Part shown: piece after piece, positions 18,175 to 29,066 of the stretch
Layout: each line of letters opens with the position of its first letter
Numbering within the stretch: position 1 is the first letter of the stretch
From: Nitrospirales bacterium LBB_01
GTDB taxonomy: Bacteria > Nitrospirota > Thermodesulfovibrionia > Thermodesulfovibrionales > Magnetobacteriaceae
Assembly: GCA_004376055.2 (NCBI GenBank)
Contig: CP049016.1
Span: forward strand, 2,294,001 to 2,358,000
Length of the DNA stretch: 64,000 nucleotides
Direction of reading: 5' to 3'
Notes under the pieces: generated by a model
Seen by the model: only the letters and a program-made list of their open reading frames with translations
Told to the model about the DNA's origin: nothing
Databases searched by the model: none
Program-made: the position numbers and the translations under genes

Positions 18175-21100
18175 CTATCCCCCCTTGTTCTTTTTCTCAA
18201 GAAGTTCAACATCAAGACACAGGCTCTGAAGCTCTTTTATAAGTACGTGGAACGACTCCGGCACTCCCGGGTCAAGGGTGGCATCTCCCTTAACAATTGC
18301 CTCGTACATTTTAGCCCTGCCGCTTACATCATCGCTTTTTACTGTTAAATACTCCTGTAAGGTATATGAGGCTCCATACGCTTCAAGCGCCCACACCTCC
18401 ATTTCACCAAGCCTTTGACCGCCAAACTGTGCCTTGCCCCCTAACGGCTGCTGTGTCACCAACGAGTAGGGCCCTATGGAACGGGCATGAATCTTGTCCT
18501 CAACAAGATGATGGAGCTTTAACATGTACATATAACCCACAGTAACGGGGCGTTCAAAAGGCTCGCCGGTTCTGCCGTCACAGAGAATTGACTGACCAGT
18601 CTCAGATAGTCCTGTCTTTTTAAGCATCCCGCGTATGTCCTCTTCAGTTGCACCTTCAAAAACGGGAGTTGCTACTTTTATGCCAAGAGCGTTAGCAGCC
18701 ATACCAAGGTGTGTTTCAAGTATTTGCCCAACGTTCATTCTTGAAGGGACGCCAAGCGGGTTTAACACTACCTCTACCGGTGTACCATCGGGCAAGTAGG
18801 GCATATCGTCCTCTGGAAGCACCATTGCAACAACGCCCTTATTCCCGTGGCGCCCTGCCATCTTATCCCCGACCTGTATCTTGCGTTTCATTGCAATATA
18901 GACCTTTATGAGTTTATTGACTCCGGGGGGCAGTTCGTCGCCTTTTTTTAATCTCTCAATTCGCTCGTCATATCGTGTCTGGAGATTTTTCAGATAGTCT
19001 TTAACCTTCTTATTGAGCTCCTCTATCTCATTAGTGACACGCTCGTCATCAACAATGAGGCGCACAATTTTTTTATCTCCCAAAGCCTCCAGCATTTTAG
19101 TGTCCAGAATGTCGCCGCTTTTGCAGATAAAATCCTTGTTGGATTGATCCTTTACATCCTCAAGGACTATCTTGCCTTGCAGCAGTTTTCTTACTTTATT
19201 GTAGAGATCCTGGCTGACTATCCTGGTCTCTTCTTCAAAATCCCTCTGAAGTCCCCGTATCTCATCGTCTTCAAGAGCTTTGGCTCTGGCGTCCTTTTTT
19301 ATTCCACGCCGTGTGAAGACTTTAACGTCCACCACCGTGCCCTTAATACCTGGAGGAACATAGAGACAGCTTTCTTTAACCTCTTCAGCTTTTTCACCAA
19401 ATATCGCACGAAGGAGTTTCTCCTCAGGAGTCAGCTGGGTCTCTCCCTTTGGGGTTATCTTACCCACCAGAATGTCGCCGGGTTTTACCTCAGCCCCTAC
19501 ATAGATGACTCCACTTTCATCAAGATTGGCAAGTGAGTCCTCGCCGACGTTTGGAATATCTCTTGTGATTTCCTCAGGCCCCAGCTTTGTGTCTCTTGCC
19601 TCAACTTCAAACTCCTCCACATGCACCGATGTAAATACGTCGTCTTTTACAAGCCGCTCGCTTAAGAGTATTGCATCCTCAAAATTGTAGCCGCCCCATG
19701 GCATAAACGCAACAAGCACGTTTTTCCCAAGCGCAAGCTCTCCCATATCTGTTGAGGGCCCGTCTCCTATCACATCCCCGGCCGTGACCTTTTCGCCCAC
19801 ATCCACTATCGGACGCTGATTTATACAAGTGGCTTGATTGGAGCGTGTAAACTTGATTAAATTGTAGATGTCAACGCCTCCCTCATCCTCCACTCTTACA
19901 ACTATTCTGTTAGAATCAAGGCTTTCCACAGTTCCCGAGCGTCGTGCTGTAATGCAAGCACCTGAATCTCTTGCTGCAACAAACTCCATACCGGTTCCAA
20001 CAATCGGAGACTCCGTATAGGTCAGTGGTACTGCCTGTCTTTGCATGTTAGAGCCCATAAGAGCACGGTTAGCATCATCGTTTTCCAAAAATGGTATCAA
20101 CGATGCCGATACGCCCACTATCTGTTTTGGGGAGACGTCCATGTAACTAATCTCTGCAGGGGTGAATATCTTTAAATCACCGCCGATTCTTGCAGAAATT
20201 GCCTCTCCTATCAGTTTCCCGTCTTTTTCAAAAGGAGATGTCGCCTCGGCTATTACAAACTTCTCGCCCTCTATAGCGGAAAGAAACAGTATCTCACTGG
20301 TAACTCTGCCGTTAACCACTTTTCTGTAAGGGGCTTCAAGAAAACCGTACTCATTAATACGAGCATAGCTGGCCAGCGAGACAATTAACCCGATGTTTGG
20401 GCCCTCAGGGGTCTCAATGGGGCAGATTCTGCCGTAGTGGGTTGGATGCACGTCTCTTACTTCAAAGCCTACGCGCTCTCGTGTAAGGCCTCCAGGACCA
20501 AGGGCAGAGAGTCTTCTTTTATGTGTTATCTCAGATAGCGGATTGGTTTGGTCCATAAACTGGCTCAACTGACTTGAACCAAAGAACTCCTTGACCGCTG
20601 CCATAACAGGTTTAGCGTTTATGATGTCATGAGGCATCACTTCTTTGATGTCTATGATCATCATTTTTTCCTTAATGGCGCGCTCCATCCGTATCAGCCC
20701 TATGCGGAACTGGTTTTCAAGCAGCTCCCCTACACTTCTTACCCGTCTGTTTCCAAGGTGGTCAATGTCGTCCACCTCACCCTGACCGGTTCTAAGTGCA
20801 AGCAGGTACTTTATTATTTCAATAATATCGTTATCGGTCAAAACCGTTTTATCCATGGGAGTGTCAAGTCCAAGCCGTTTGTTTACTTTAAGCCGTCCCA
20901 CAGGGGAAAGGTCATAGCGTTTTTCGTCAAAAAACAAACCGGCAAACAGCCCTTTTGATGCTTCAAGGGTTGGCGGTTCACCGGGCCTCATCTTCTTGTA
21001 CACCTCTATGAGGGCGTCCTCTTTGGTGTTTATCTTATCCATCAAAAGGGTATCCCTCAGCGAGGACAGGTAGCGAACGTTATCAATAAAAAGTAAATCA

Positions 21101-22128
21101 AGAGACTCTATCGGCAAAGAAAGAATCTTGTTCAGATTTTCCTCCGTGATAACCTCATTACCCTCTACTATGATTTCACCGGTCTCGGGGTCAACGACAT
21201 CGTTTAGACTGTATCGCCCAATGACCTCATCCTTTAGAATTGGAATCTCTTCAATCCCTGCGTTTTGAAGCCGTTTGATGGCTGCCTTTGTGATTTTAGC
21301 GCCCTCTTTCACAAGCAGTGTGCCTTTGCTCTTAGGGTCAAAAATCGTAGTGCTTGCCTTGTTTCCCGCAAGTATCCCAGACACTTTACGGCTAAACTCA
21401 TTTCTGCCAAGTATTTTTATCTTTTCTATCGGATAGAATATCTTTAACAGATCCTCATTTTTATAGCCAAGCGCCTTTAGCACAATGGTTGACGGCAGCT
21501 TCTTTCTTCTGTCAATACGAACGTAGAGAATGTCTTTAGTGTCAAACTCAAAGTCAAGCCATGAGCCTCTTGAAGGAATTACTCTTGCTGTGTAGAGCAA
21601 TCTGCCGCTTGTGTGGGTTTTTGTTTTGTCAGTGTTAAAAAACACTCCGGGTGAGCGGTGAAGCTGACTTACAATGACACGTTCTATGCCGTTTATGACA
21701 AATGAGCCGGTCTCTGTCATAAGGGGAATCTCCCCTATATAGACCTCCTCCTCACGCGACTCCTTAAGCAGCTTCTTGTCGGCCTCTATCTTTTTACCGT
21801 CCTCTGATGCCTCCCACAGATTCAGCCTGACCCGGATTTTTATCGGCGCTGAATAGGTGAGACCCTTGTGGACACACTCCCTGACACGGTACTTTGGTTC
21901 AAGAAGATAGTAGCCCAGATACTCCACAGATGCAGTCTCATTGTAGTCTGTAATCGGAAAAACGCTTCTAAAGGCAGACTCAAGCCCTATGTTTTTTCTA
22001 TGTTCATGCGTCAGTTCTTTCTGTAAAAACACCTCATACGATCTTCTCTGTATTTCTATTAAATATGGTACATCAAGTACCCTTGCAACCTTACCCAGGT
22101 TAACCCGTTCTGTTCGTGCCCTTGTCAT
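18175..22128 (-). CDS. rpoB: DNA-directed RNA polymerase subunit beta
   Basis: Second largest RNA polymerase core subunit, 1317 residues. The rifampicin-pocket region reads [14 protein letters not shown] followed by [13 protein letters not shown], the usual sensitive-type sequence. The C-terminal [10 protein letters not shown] and [15 protein letters not shown] motifs are present. It sits between rplL and rpoC in the classical order and was presumably transcribed from the promoter ahead of the tRNA/tuf genes plus any internal promoters. Confidence 0.98.
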   Translation of the reverse strand: MTRARTERVNLGKVARVLDVPYLIEIQRRSYEVFLQKELTHEHRKNIGLESAFRSVFPITDYNETASVEYLGYYLLEPKYRVRECVHKGLTYSAPIKIRVRLNLWEASEDGKKIEADKKLLKESREEEVYIGEIPLMTETGSFVINGIERVIVSQLHRSPGVFFNTDKTKTHTSGRLLYTARVIPSRGSWLDFEFDTKDILYVRIDRRKKLPSTIVLKALGYKNEDLLKIFYPIEKIKILGRNEFSRKVSGILAGNKASTTIFDPKSKGTLLVKEGAKITKAAIKRLQNAGIEEIPILKDEVIGRYSLNDVVDPETGEIIVEGNEVITEENLNKILSLPIESLDLLFIDNVRYLSSLRDTLLMDKINTKEDALIEVYKKMRPGEPPTLEASKGLFAGLFFDEKRYDLSPVGRLKVNKRLGLDTPMDKTVLTDNDIIEIIKYLLALRTGQGEVDDIDHLGNRRVRSVGELLENQFRIGLIRMERAIKEKMMIIDIKEVMPHDIINAKPVMAAVKEFFGSSQLSQFMDQTNPLSEITHKRRLSALGPGGLTRERVGFEVRDVHPTHYGRICPIETPEGPNIGLIVSLASYARINEYGFLEAPYRKVVNGRVTSEILFLSAIEGEKFVIAEATSPFEKDGKLIGEAISARIGGDLKIFTPAEISYMDVSPKQIVGVSASLIPFLENDDANRALMGSNMQRQAVPLTYTESPIVGTGMEFVAARDSGACITARRSGTVESLDSNRIVVRVEDEGGVDIYNLIKFTRSNQATCINQRPIVDVGEKVTAGDVIGDGPSTDMGELALGKNVLVAFMPWGGYNFEDAILLSERLVKDDVFTSVHVEEFEVEARDTKLGPEEITRDIPNVGEDSLANLDESGVIYVGAEVKPGDILVGKITPKGETQLTPEEKLLRAIFGEKAEEVKESCLYVPPGIKGTVVDVKVFTRRGIKKDARAKALEDDEIRGLQRDFEEETRIVSQDLYNKVRKLLQGKIVLEDVKDQSNKDFICKSGDILDTKMLEALGDKKIVRLIVDDERVTNEIEELNKKVKDYLKNLQTRYDERIERLKKGDELPPGVNKLIKVYIAMKRKIQVGDKMAGRHGNKGVVAMVLPEDDMPYLPDGTPVEVVLNPLGVPSRMNVGQILETHLGMAANALGIKVATPVFEGATEEDIRGMLKKTGLSETGQSILCDGRTGEPFERPVTVGYMYMLKLHHLVEDKIHARSIGPYSLVTQQPLGGKAQFGGQRLGEMEVWALEAYGASYTLQEYLTVKSDDVSGRAKMYEAIVKGDATLDPGVPESFHVLIKELQSLCLDVELLEKKNKGG

Positions 22129-22224
22129 GTTACTCCTTAAGTTTTTTTATCGCGGCATTTAAACCCTGTTACAGGTAGAAAGCCTGTATTTATGTTAGGA
22201 TATAACAGCCAATGGGAATAATCG

Positions 22225-22605
22225 CTACTTGATTTCTACTTTAGCTCCCTGTTCCTCTACTTTGGCTTTGATGTTTTCAGCCTCTTCTTTGGATACCCCG
22301 GTTTTTATCTCCTTTGGAGCCGTATCAACAAGTTCTTTTGCCTCTTTAAGCCCAAGACCGGTAAGCTCTCTTACTACCTTTATTACCTGAATCTTCTTAT
22401 CGCCTACACTGGAGAGTATTGCGTCAAAACTGGTCTTCTCCTCAACCGGCGCCGCCTCTGCCGCTACCGGTGCCGCTGCCACTGCTACCGCAGCCTGTGC
22501 CGTTACTCCGTATCTTTCCTCAAACTCCTTGATAAACTCCGACATCTGTAGAATTGTCATATTGTCAAAAAACTCAAACACCTGCTCTTTCGTTACTGAA
22601 GCCAT
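22225..22605 (-). CDS. rplL: 50S ribosomal protein L7/L12
   Basis: Stalk protein that recruits translation GTPases to the ribosome. The 126-residue product has the N-terminal dimerisation helix, an Ala/Val/Glu-rich hinge at about residues 37-55, and the C-terminal domain with [20 protein letters not shown]. It lies 52 nt after rplJ, as usual. Confidence 0.97.
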   Translation of the reverse strand: MASVTKEQVFEFFDNMTILQMSEFIKEFEERYGVTAQAAVAVAAAPVAAEAAPVEEKTSFDAILSSVGDKKIQVIKVVRELTGLGLKEAKELVDTAPKEIKTGVSKEEAENIKAKVEEQGAKVEIK

Positions 22606-22657
22606 CTTACTATTGCCTCCTCATTGGTATTTTTTTTCCAGAGATAATCACTCCGTT

Positions 22658-23176
22658 TTAATTTGTCTTTTTGTCTTTGAGCGCATTGAGCGCATTAACC
22701 ATTCTGCTCACTGTGGCATCAAGAAGCGATGCCATTTTAGTTGCCGGCGCACTGAAACAGCCTGCCACCATGGAAAGTAAAACCTCACGGGGCGGCAATT
22801 CCGATATCTTCTTTAAATCCTTTGCGTCAAAAACCCGCCCCTCTACAAAACCATTTAAGACCTTAAACTTATCGTTCCCTTTAGCATGTTCAAACACCCG
22901 TTTTGAGACCGATATCGGATCGTCATAACCGATAGCCAGCCCAATAGGCCCCGTAAAAATGCTCTTAGCGCTCTCAATAACCGTGCCCTCGCAGGCCAGT
23001 TTAGCAAGAGTGTTTTTCACCACCTTGTACTCGATATTACTCTTTCGTAAGTTAACCCGTAAGTCCGAAATATCAGCTACCGTCATCCCTGTGTAATTTG
23101 TAAACACAACGGACTTTGAGCGGCTGAATTTGTCCCTTAACTCGGCTACTACCACTTCTTTTTCCTGTTTGTTCAT
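22658..23176 (-). CDS. rplJ: 50S ribosomal protein L10
   Basis: Anchors the L7/L12 stalk to 23S rRNA. The 172-residue product starts with N-K-Q-E-K-E-x-V-V-A-E-L and contains the S-V-V-F-T-N-Y-T-G-M segment and the P-P-R-E-V-L-L-S-M-V-A-G sequence typical of L10. A structured leader precedes it, which is the usual site of L10 autoregulation. Confidence 0.96.
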   Translation of the reverse strand: MNKQEKEVVVAELRDKFSRSKSVVFTNYTGMTVADISDLRVNLRKSNIEYKVVKNTLAKLACEGTVIESAKSIFTGPIGLAIGYDDPISVSKRVFEHAKGNDKFKVLNGFVEGRVFDAKDLKKISELPPREVLLSMVAGCFSAPATKMASLLDATVSRMVNALNALKDKKTN

Positions 23177-23199
23177 ATCAGTTCCTTCTTTTTAAAAGA

Positions 23200-23335
23200 A
23201 TTTACAGCGGGAGACTTTGGCTGGAACACACACAAACACCTTATTCAAGCGTCTGTAGCTTTATTGCCATCCAGTCTAAACAGGCAGGATTATCATCCTA
23301 TTAAACAGCACAGTGCCTGTCGTCTCCGACCGTTT
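23200..23335 (-). promoter_or_regulatory. probable L10 (rplJ) mRNA leader
   Basis: The 164-nt gap between rplA and rplJ is non-coding and, read on the minus strand, contains C-G-G-A-G-A-C-G-A-C-A-G-G-C near its start and a later C-C-T-G-C-C stretch. These conserved blocks are characteristic of the ribosomal L10 leader, to which the L10-L12 complex binds to repress translation. The assignment is from motif and position only; no fold was computed. Confidence 0.6.
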
Positions 23336-23340
23336 TAAAT

Positions 23341-24033
23341 TTAAATCCTCGTTAACGTTACTGAGTTGAAATCCACCTTTAGACCTGGGCCCATCGTTGA
23401 GGTGACCACAAGCCGTTTTAAATATTTCCCTTTGCTTGTCTGCGGCTTTGCCTTAATCACAGAGTCAACCGCCATTTTAATATTTTCAACAAGGGATGTT
23501 GTGCTAAAGGAGAGTTTTCCTACCGGCATATGAATGATGCCTGCTTTTTCCACTCTGTAGTCAACCTTACCGGCCTTTATCTCTTTAACGGCCTTGGCTA
23601 CGTCAAATGTCACGCTGCCAGATTTTGGGTTAGGCATAAGCCCGCGCGGGCCAAGCAGCTTACCAAGCTTACCGACAGCTCCCATAACATCCGGAGTTGC
23701 GACAGCCTTATCAAAATCAAGCCATCCCTTCTGAATTTTTTCAATCATATCCTCAGCACCCACAAAATCAGCACCGGCATCGGTCGCCTCCTTTTGCTTT
23801 TCACCCTTTGCAAACACAAGCACCTTTACCGTTTTCCCCGTTCCATGCGGAAGCACAACAAAGCCTCTGACCATCTGGTCGCTTTTTCTTGGGTCAACTC
23901 CAAGGTTAAGGGCTATGTCAACAGTCTCGTCAAACTTCACATACTTAAGCGACTTAAGAGCCTCTATGGCATCCTCAATAGTGAGATCTTTGACCTCCAC
24001 CTTACTCTTTACTAACTCATACTTCTTACCCAT
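23341..24033 (-). CDS. rplA: 50S ribosomal protein L1
   Basis: Ribosomal L1 stalk protein and translational regulator. The 230 residues carry the family stretch [14 protein letters not shown] and [17 protein letters not shown]. It is 21 nt downstream of rplK. Confidence 0.97.
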   Translation of the reverse strand: MGKKYELVKSKVEVKDLTIEDAIEALKSLKYVKFDETVDIALNLGVDPRKSDQMVRGFVVLPHGTGKTVKVLVFAKGEKQKEATDAGADFVGAEDMIEKIQKGWLDFDKAVATPDVMGAVGKLGKLLGPRGLMPNPKSGSVTFDVAKAVKEIKAGKVDYRVEKAGIIHMPVGKLSFSTTSLVENIKMAVDSVIKAKPQTSKGKYLKRLVVTSTMGPGLKVDFNSVTLTRI

Positions 24034-24054
24034 TTAGTCCTCCTAAAGAACCCT

Positions 24055-24480
24055 TTATCCTACAATATCAACACCCATGCTGCGTGCAGTGCCGCTTATA
24101 ATCTTAACACCCTCTTCAACTCCATAGGCGTTTAAGTCAGGCATCTTTGTCCGTGCAATTTCTCTGACCTGCTCCAAAGTAATTTTGCCTACCTTTTCTT
24201 TGTTGGGAACGCTTGAGCCTTTGATGATACCGGCAGCTTTTTTCACAAGCTCAGATGCAGGGGGCGTTTTAGTTATAAACGTAAAGGTTCTGTCTTTGTA
24301 TATAGTCAGAACTACCGGGACAATAGTCTCTCCCATAGTCTGAGTCTTAGCGTTAAACTGCTTACAGAAATCCATGATGTTAACGCCGTGCGGGCCTAAT
24401 GCCGGGCCTATAGGCGGCGCCGGATTTGCCTTACCGGCATTTATCTGGATTTTTACCATTGCCTTTACTTCTTTAGCCAT
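24055..24480 (-). CDS. rplK: 50S ribosomal protein L11
   Basis: Binds the GTPase-associated region of 23S rRNA. The 141-residue product has the N-terminal [17 protein letters not shown] segment and the C-terminal rRNA-binding G-T-A-R-S-M-G end. It lies between nusG and rplA. Confidence 0.97.
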   Translation of the reverse strand: MAKEVKAMVKIQINAGKANPAPPIGPALGPHGVNIMDFCKQFNAKTQTMGETIVPVVLTIYKDRTFTFITKTPPASELVKKAAGIIKGSSVPNKEKVGKITLEQVREIARTKMPDLNAYGVEEGVKIISGTARSMGVDIVG

Positions 24481-24522
24481 ATATCGTCATTCCTCCTAAA
24501 TTGATATCTTTCTTACGTATAA

Positions 24523-25047
24523 TCATGCTTTTTCAACTTGATAGAAATTTAATTCAACAGGCGTTTGGCGTCCAAATATGCTGACCATGACCTTAAGTCT
24601 GCCGTGGTCCATATCAATCTCGTCAACATATCCGTTAAAGTTAGAAAATGGGCCGTCAACAATTCTCACGTTTTCGCCCTTTTCATACTGCATCTTAACC
24701 TCTGTGCCGACTCCCTTTTCCTGCTGCTGAAGGATAACCTCAACCTCCTCAGGGGGAAGCGACACGGGGTGTTGACCACCTACAAAACCAGTCACTCTGG
24801 GTATTGTCTTAACCATGTGCCATGTCTCATCGTTAAGCTGCATCTCGACAAGGATATAGCCCGGATAGAACTTCTTATCGCTTTCGGTCTTTTTGCCTCT
24901 TCTGATTTCTACCACACGCTCAGTGGGAATCAGCACACGGCCTATCTGCTCCTGCAACCCGGAGCGTTCCACTTTGTCCTCTATTGAGAACTTCACCTTT
25001 TCCTCGTACCCTGAATACGTGTGCACTACATACCACTGTTTAGCCAT
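24523..25047 (-). CDS. nusG: transcription termination/antitermination factor NusG
   Basis: Binds RNA polymerase and links transcription with Rho and the ribosome. The 174 residues start W-Y-V-V-H-T-Y-S-G-Y-E-E-K-V (NGN domain) and end with a KOW domain containing G-E-N-V-R-I-V-D-G-P-F-S-N-F-N-G. It starts 4 nt after the secE stop. Confidence 0.97.
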   Translation of the reverse strand: MAKQWYVVHTYSGYEEKVKFSIEDKVERSGLQEQIGRVLIPTERVVEIRRGKKTESDKKFYPGYILVEMQLNDETWHMVKTIPRVTGFVGGQHPVSLPPEEVEVILQQQEKGVGTEVKMQYEKGENVRIVDGPFSNFNGYVDEIDMDHGRLKVMVSIFGRQTPVELNFYQVEKA

Positions 25048-25051
25048 CTGC

Positions 25052-25237
25052 CTACCTTATCAAATTCTGCATCATTTTTGTTAAACCCAAATCGACAATG
25101 CCTAAGAAAAACGACACTATTATAACAAATATCACCACCACCCATGTAGAGCCTATCAGCTCATCACGGCCTGGAAACACAACCTTTTTTGTTTCTATCT
25201 TTACCTCTTTCAAAAATGCTTTAATTCTTTCAACCAT
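25052..25237 (-). CDS. secE: protein translocase subunit SecE
   Basis: Small essential subunit of the SecYEG channel in the inner membrane. The 61-residue product has the short single-span form: an amphipathic helix with F-L-K-E-V-K-I-E-T-K-K-V-V-F-P-G-R-D-E-L and one transmembrane helix. It is immediately upstream of nusG. Confidence 0.95.
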   Translation of the reverse strand: MVERIKAFLKEVKIETKKVVFPGRDELIGSTWVVVIFVIIVSFFLGIVDLGLTKMMQNLIR

Positions 25238-25316
25238 TTCCCTGTTCCTTACCTTTTATTCACAACGCACATACACTGCTTTTTTTAAAGAGGGTTGTGT
25301 CCCCCATAAATAACAC

Positions 25317-25392
25317 TGGCAGGCCAGGAGGGACTCGAACCCCCAACACTCGGTTTTGGAGACCGACGCTCTACCATTGGAGCTACTGGCCT
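25317..25392 (-). tRNA. tRNA-Trp (CCA anticodon)
   Basis: Minus-strand cloverleaf with acceptor AGGCCAG/CTGGCCT, anticodon arm TCGGT-CTCCAAA-ACCGA, T-arm GGGGG-TTCGAGT-CCCTC, and an encoded 3' CCA. It lies between rpmG and secE, a common location. Confidence 0.95.
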
Positions 25393-25404
25393 GTGCAAAC
25401 CGTT

Positions 25405-25557
25405 TTACGATTTCGTCTCCTTGTGGTCGGTGTGGCGACGGTCAAATTTGCAATACTTCTTTAACACGATTTTATCGGTCGTGTTCTTCTTGTTTTTCCT
25501 TGTTGCATAATTTTTACTCTTACACTCTGTGCACTGAAGCAGTATTATATCTCTCAT
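25405..25557 (-). CDS. rpmG: 50S ribosomal protein L33
   Basis: A 50-residue basic protein starting [12 protein letters not shown] and ending [18 protein letters not shown], typical of bacterial L33. The internal ATG at 25557 is chosen because it matches the family start; the longer in-frame extension overlaps the end of tuf and does not look like L33. Three cysteines remain of the four in the zinc-binding form, the last place being Asp. Confidence 0.95.
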   Translation of the reverse strand: MRDIILLQCTECKSKNYATRKNKKNTTDKIVLKKYCKFDRRHTDHKETKS

Positions 25558-25564
25558 ATCGCAA

Positions 25565-26764
25565 TCACTCCAAAACCTCTGTAACAACGCCGGCACCAAC
25601 CGTTCTGCCACCCTCTCGGATTGCAAATCGTAGTTCCTTCTCCATTGCTATCGGCGCTATCAACTCTACTCTTATGCTTATGTTATCACCAGGCATTACC
25701 ATCTCCACTCCCTCAGGCAACTCACACACTCCAGTCACATCTGTCGTTCTGAAGTAAAACTGCGGCCTGTACCCTTTAAAAAACGGCGTATGCCTGCCGC
25801 CCTCTTCCTTTGTTAACACATACGCTTCTGCCTTAAACTTTGTGTGCGGTGTTATGCTGCCAGGTTTTGCCAACACCTGACCTCTTTCCACCTCATCCTT
25901 ACCAACTCCTCTTAAAAGCGCCCCTATGTTATCTCCGGCTCGTCCCTCATCAAGAAGTTTTCTAAACATCTCAACTCCGGTTACCACAGACTTTCTCGTT
26001 GCCGATATTCCCACTATCTCTACATCTTCGCCCACTTTGACTATCCCGCGCTCCACTCTGCCCGTTACCACTGTCCCTCTGCCGCTTATTGAAAACACAT
26101 CCTCTATCGGCATTAAAAACGGTTTGTCAAGCGGTCTCTGTGGCTGCGGTACGTACGAATCCACTGCATCCATCAGCTCTGCTATACACTTATACTCAGG
26201 CGCTGTCGGATCCGTTGCCGTGCTCTCTATTGCCTTTAACGCACTGCCCTTCACTATCGGTATCTCATCCCCAGGGAATCCATACTTGCTCAAAAGCTCT
26301 CGGATCTCAAGCTCCACCAACTCTATCAGCTCAGGATCATCCACCATATCAGTCTTATTCATAAACACCACAATGCAGGGCACTCCTACCTGACGTGCCA
26401 ACAGTATGTGTTCTCTCGTCTGAGGCATAGGGCCGTCTGCGGCACTAACCACTAGGATTGCACCATCCATCTGTGCCGCTCCTGTTATCATATTCTTTAC
26501 GTAATCGGCGTGCCCCGGACAGTCCACATGCGCATAGTGCCGGTTATCGGTCTCGTACTCCACATGTGCCGTTGCTATCGTGATTCCTCTTGCCTTTTCC
26601 TCCGGCGCATTATCTATCTGATCGTAGGCCGTAAACTTCGCCTGCCCCTTCATTGCCAACACCTTGGTTATCGTTGCTGTCAGTGTTGTCTTACCGTGGT
26701 CAACGTGCCCTATCGTGCCAACATTGACGTGCGGCTTTGTCCTTTCAAACTTGGCCTTTGCCAT
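25565..26764 (-). CDS. tuf: elongation factor Tu
   Basis: GTPase that delivers aminoacyl-tRNA to the ribosome. The 399 residues contain the P-loop G-H-V-D-H-G-K-T, the switch-2 D-C-P-G-H-A-D-Y and the N-K-x-D motif. Translation domains 2 and 3 follow and the C-terminus is complete. It lies just after three tRNA genes, as in many bacteria. Confidence 0.98.
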   Translation of the reverse strand: MAKAKFERTKPHVNVGTIGHVDHGKTTLTATITKVLAMKGQAKFTAYDQIDNAPEEKARGITIATAHVEYETDNRHYAHVDCPGHADYVKNMITGAAQMDGAILVVSAADGPMPQTREHILLARQVGVPCIVVFMNKTDMVDDPELIELVELEIRELLSKYGFPGDEIPIVKGSALKAIESTATDPTAPEYKCIAELMDAVDSYVPQPQRPLDKPFLMPIEDVFSISGRGTVVTGRVERGIVKVGEDVEIVGISATRKSVVTGVEMFRKLLDEGRAGDNIGALLRGVGKDEVERGQVLAKPGSITPHTKFKAEAYVLTKEEGGRHTPFFKGYRPQFYFRTTDVTGVCELPEGVEMVMPGDNISIRVELIAPIAMEKELRFAIREGGRTVGAGVVTEVLE

Positions 26765-26826
26765 CTCTCTCTACCTCCTTAGTAAAATTATATCTAAGTA
26801 AACCAGCCATATCATAATAAACTATA

Positions 26827-26899
26827 AGCCCATGACCGGAATCGAACCGGTGACCTCATCCTTACCAAGGATGTGCTCTGCCGACTGAGCTACATGGGC
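26827..26899 (-). tRNA. tRNA-Thr (GGT anticodon)
   Basis: Minus-strand cloverleaf: acceptor GCCCATG/CATGGGC, anticodon arm CATCC-TTGGTAA-GGATG, T-arm ACCGG-TTCGATT-CCGGT. CCA is not encoded. Confidence 0.95.
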
Positions 26900-26937
26900 A
26901 CACTGCCCTGCCACACTGGCAACCGGCCCTTTATCAG

Positions 26938-27009
26938 AGCGGGAAACGGGATTCGAACCCGCGGCCCTCAGCTTGGAAGGCTGACGCTCTACCACTGAGC
27001 TACTCCCGC
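26938..27009 (-). tRNA. tRNA-Gly (TCC anticodon)
   Basis: Minus-strand cloverleaf: acceptor GCGGGAG/TTCCCGC, anticodon arm TCAGC-CTTCCAA-GCTGA, T-arm GCGGG-TTCGAAT-CCCGT. CCA is not encoded. Confidence 0.95.
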
Positions 27010-27018
27010 AAACATAAA

Positions 27019-27100
27019 TGGAGAGGGGAGGATTCGAACCTCCGAAGACTGAGTCAACGGGTTTACAGCCCGTCCCCTTTGGCCGCTCGGGAACCTCTCC
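27019..27100 (-). tRNA. tRNA-Tyr (GTA anticodon)
   Basis: Minus-strand class II tRNA with a long variable arm: acceptor GGAGAGG/CCTCTCC, anticodon loop CTGTAAA, T-arm GGAGG-TTCGAAT-CCTCC. It is the first gene of the tRNA/tuf/rpo block. Confidence 0.95.
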
Positions 27101-27160
27101 AAAACGTTATCTCCCTGTTCCAGCTTGCATTTTTAGTGTCTGCTTTGCATAGAATTGATA

Positions 27161-27189
27161 ATTATATAGTTTTTTATATTAGTTGTCAA
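27161..27189 (-). promoter_or_regulatory. consensus sigma70 promoter of the tRNA-tuf-rpo block
   Basis: On the minus strand TTGACA (27184-27189), a 17-nt spacer, then TATAAT (27161-27166). Both hexamers and the spacing are perfect matches to consensus, 60 nt before tRNA-Tyr. Confidence 0.85.
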
Positions 27190-27351
27190 TATGATTTTTT
27201 CTTTTTTAAGAATTCTTTTTAAGTCACAATAGTAATACTAACATAAACTGCATTATTTTAAAAAAGATTTTTTTTTAATTTTAGTACAGAACAAGGATTT
27301 TATCCGCAGAATGCGCAGATGTGTATATTTTTTATCAGCAATATCTGCGGA

Positions 27352-28935
27352 CTAATTTTTTAAAAATTCTTGCTCTTTGCTATTGTCCGTTTTCCATTTA
27401 ATATTTTTAGAGTCCAGGAAATCCTGGGCGGGTTTAAGTCCAAGCTTGGCGGCCTCAATATAATCTGTGACTGCCTCCTTTTGAAACCCAAGCATACCAA
27501 ATGCCACACCACGGTTAAGGTAGGCCTTGGCGTTTTGAGGCTCATATTTCAAAACCTTTGTGAAATCCTCTATTGCCTTGTCATAGCTGCCAGCTTTAAC
27601 AAACTCCATTGCCCTTTGATAATAAGATGCAGGATTAACAGGGTCTGCCTCTATTGACTTCGTTAGTTTTTCAACCCTACCCTTAGATAAAAATTGTTCT
27701 GCAACGGTTAAGATATCATCAAATGTAAAATTTTTAACAGGCCCTGTCTTAGTGTTGTCGTAAAGAAACAGTACAAAGGAAAACACCAAAAAGAAAAGTG
27801 CTGTAGTCTTAAACTTCGGGAGTTTAAACGGTTTAGCGGTCTGGATGGTTTGCAATTGTGGGGGTTTTTCATTTATAAGCGAATATCCGCAGGTGTTACA
27901 GAACATTCCCATTGCGTTTTGTGCGCTTGTGCACTTTGGACAAAGCACCATATCGGCTGGAGTTTTTGGAGTATTGCCGGTACTTACAGAACTTACTGTT
28001 TCCGGCTGTAGGTGTATCTCCTCTGGCAGAAGGTCGGCGCTGACAGAGCCGTCAGCATCCAGAAGCGCTAAAAAATCCGGAGATTTATCAAGCGGCATCA
28101 GACAGGTCTTAGCAAGCAGAGCGGCCTGTGTTTTAAGCACATCAGTGGAAAAGAGCTCCCGAAACAGAGGCGATTGGTTAGTATTAGAAAAATCCTTCTC
28201 AGAAAAAATCAGATTATCACCGTTATAGTATTTCTCCCACAGAGCTGGTTTAGAAATTAACGCCGTCAGTGCGTTGTGGATAACCATGACGCTGAAGTTA
28301 TCCATAGTCTCTCCGTAGTTAAAGCGGGTTCTTTTAGGGTGTTGGTAGTTAGGGTGCCCCACCTCGTTACTTTGCGTAAGTGTAACTGAAGCAACATACA
28401 TGCCGTCGTAATCTATAAGTTTAAGCCCATTTGGGGTCACTATGATGTTAGCGTGTTGGAGGTCTCCGTGAGCAATCTTATCTGTTTGCAACTGCTTGCA
28501 CATAGAAACAAAAGAATCCCTAAGAGCGGTAATTTTTTCAGTGTCACCAGCCTTTACGCACTCATCTATATATTTGTCAAACGATATGCCGGTAATCCAG
28601 TCCATCAAAAGAAGAGGGTAGTTTTTCCCGTTAACTCTGATTCCGTTTTCCTGATACTTGAAATCTATAAAATACGGAGAGTTCCGAGTGTGTAAACATT
28701 CCGATATGCGTTCGTAGCGGAATTTTATATCCGGATAGTAGTTGAAAAAACACTTTACGGCTTGCTCCTTATCCGGCAGTATGACTTTATATACGGAGGA
28801 GAAATTGCCGCATCTGACAAAGGGAAGTCCAAGTTTATTTAATTCTATAACGCCTGTCTTTAGCTCAGGGTCTGAGAAACACAGTTCAGGGTTTTGAACC
28901 GCCTTGTTGTATTGGTCAGGGAGCGGGTATTTCAT
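27352..28935 (-). CDS. protein kinase-like protein with zinc ribbon, TM helix and TPRs
   Basis: The N-terminal ~300 residues are a kinase-like domain: a glycine/serine loop (C-G-N-F-S-S-V-Y-K-V), catalytic Lys in Q-A-V-K-C-F, H-G-D-L-Q-H-A-N-I-I-V as catalytic loop and I-D-Y-D-G-M in place of DFG. A zinc ribbon C-P-K-C...C-N-T-C follows, then one transmembrane helix (T-T-A-L-F-F-L-V-F-S-F-V-L-F-L) and a C-terminal domain with two to three TPR-like repeats. It is the last gene after VWA and PP2C genes on the same strand, which suggests it is the kinase arm of a phosphorylation switch. ATG 28935 is taken as the native start; the open frame continues 12 codons upstream (ATG 28971), but those codons come from a repeat element. 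No Shine-Dalgarno is visible for either start. Confidence 0.8.
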   Translation of the reverse strand: MKYPLPDQYNKAVQNPELCFSDPELKTGVIELNKLGLPFVRCGNFSSVYKVILPDKEQAVKCFFNYYPDIKFRYERISECLHTRNSPYFIDFKYQENGIRVNGKNYPLLLMDWITGISFDKYIDECVKAGDTEKITALRDSFVSMCKQLQTDKIAHGDLQHANIIVTPNGLKLIDYDGMYVASVTLTQSNEVGHPNYQHPKRTRFNYGETMDNFSVMVIHNALTALISKPALWEKYYNGDNLIFSEKDFSNTNQSPLFRELFSTDVLKTQAALLAKTCLMPLDKSPDFLALLDADGSVSADLLPEEIHLQPETVSSVSTGNTPKTPADMVLCPKCTSAQNAMGMFCNTCGYSLINEKPPQLQTIQTAKPFKLPKFKTTALFFLVFSFVLFLYDNTKTGPVKNFTFDDILTVAEQFLSKGRVEKLTKSIEADPVNPASYYQRAMEFVKAGSYDKAIEDFTKVLKYEPQNAKAYLNRGVAFGMLGFQKEAVTDYIEAAKLGLKPAQDFLDSKNIKWKTDNSKEQEFLKN

Positions 28936-29057
28936 ACCAAGTAGCATTCTATCGCCTAACTTCGTTGGCATGCGTCAAAAGCTCCTCAACGTACTAAAAG
29001 TACGCCTGCGTCGCTTTCTCCTTGCCGCCTTGTTATACTTCTGACTGCTACTTGGTA
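28935..29057. mobile_element. MITE-like element, family B, about 122 bp
   Basis: Terminal inverted repeats TACCAAGTAGCA (28935-28946) and TGCTACTTGGTA (29046-29057) enclose a non-coding segment with an internal palindrome CGTACT-AAA-AGTACG. The same ends recur at 48889-49113 and, diverged, at 53066-53246. It fills the gap between the PP2C and kinase genes and touches the kinase start codon. No clear target duplication is seen. Confidence 0.7.
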
Positions 29058-29066
29058 CCATACCGG

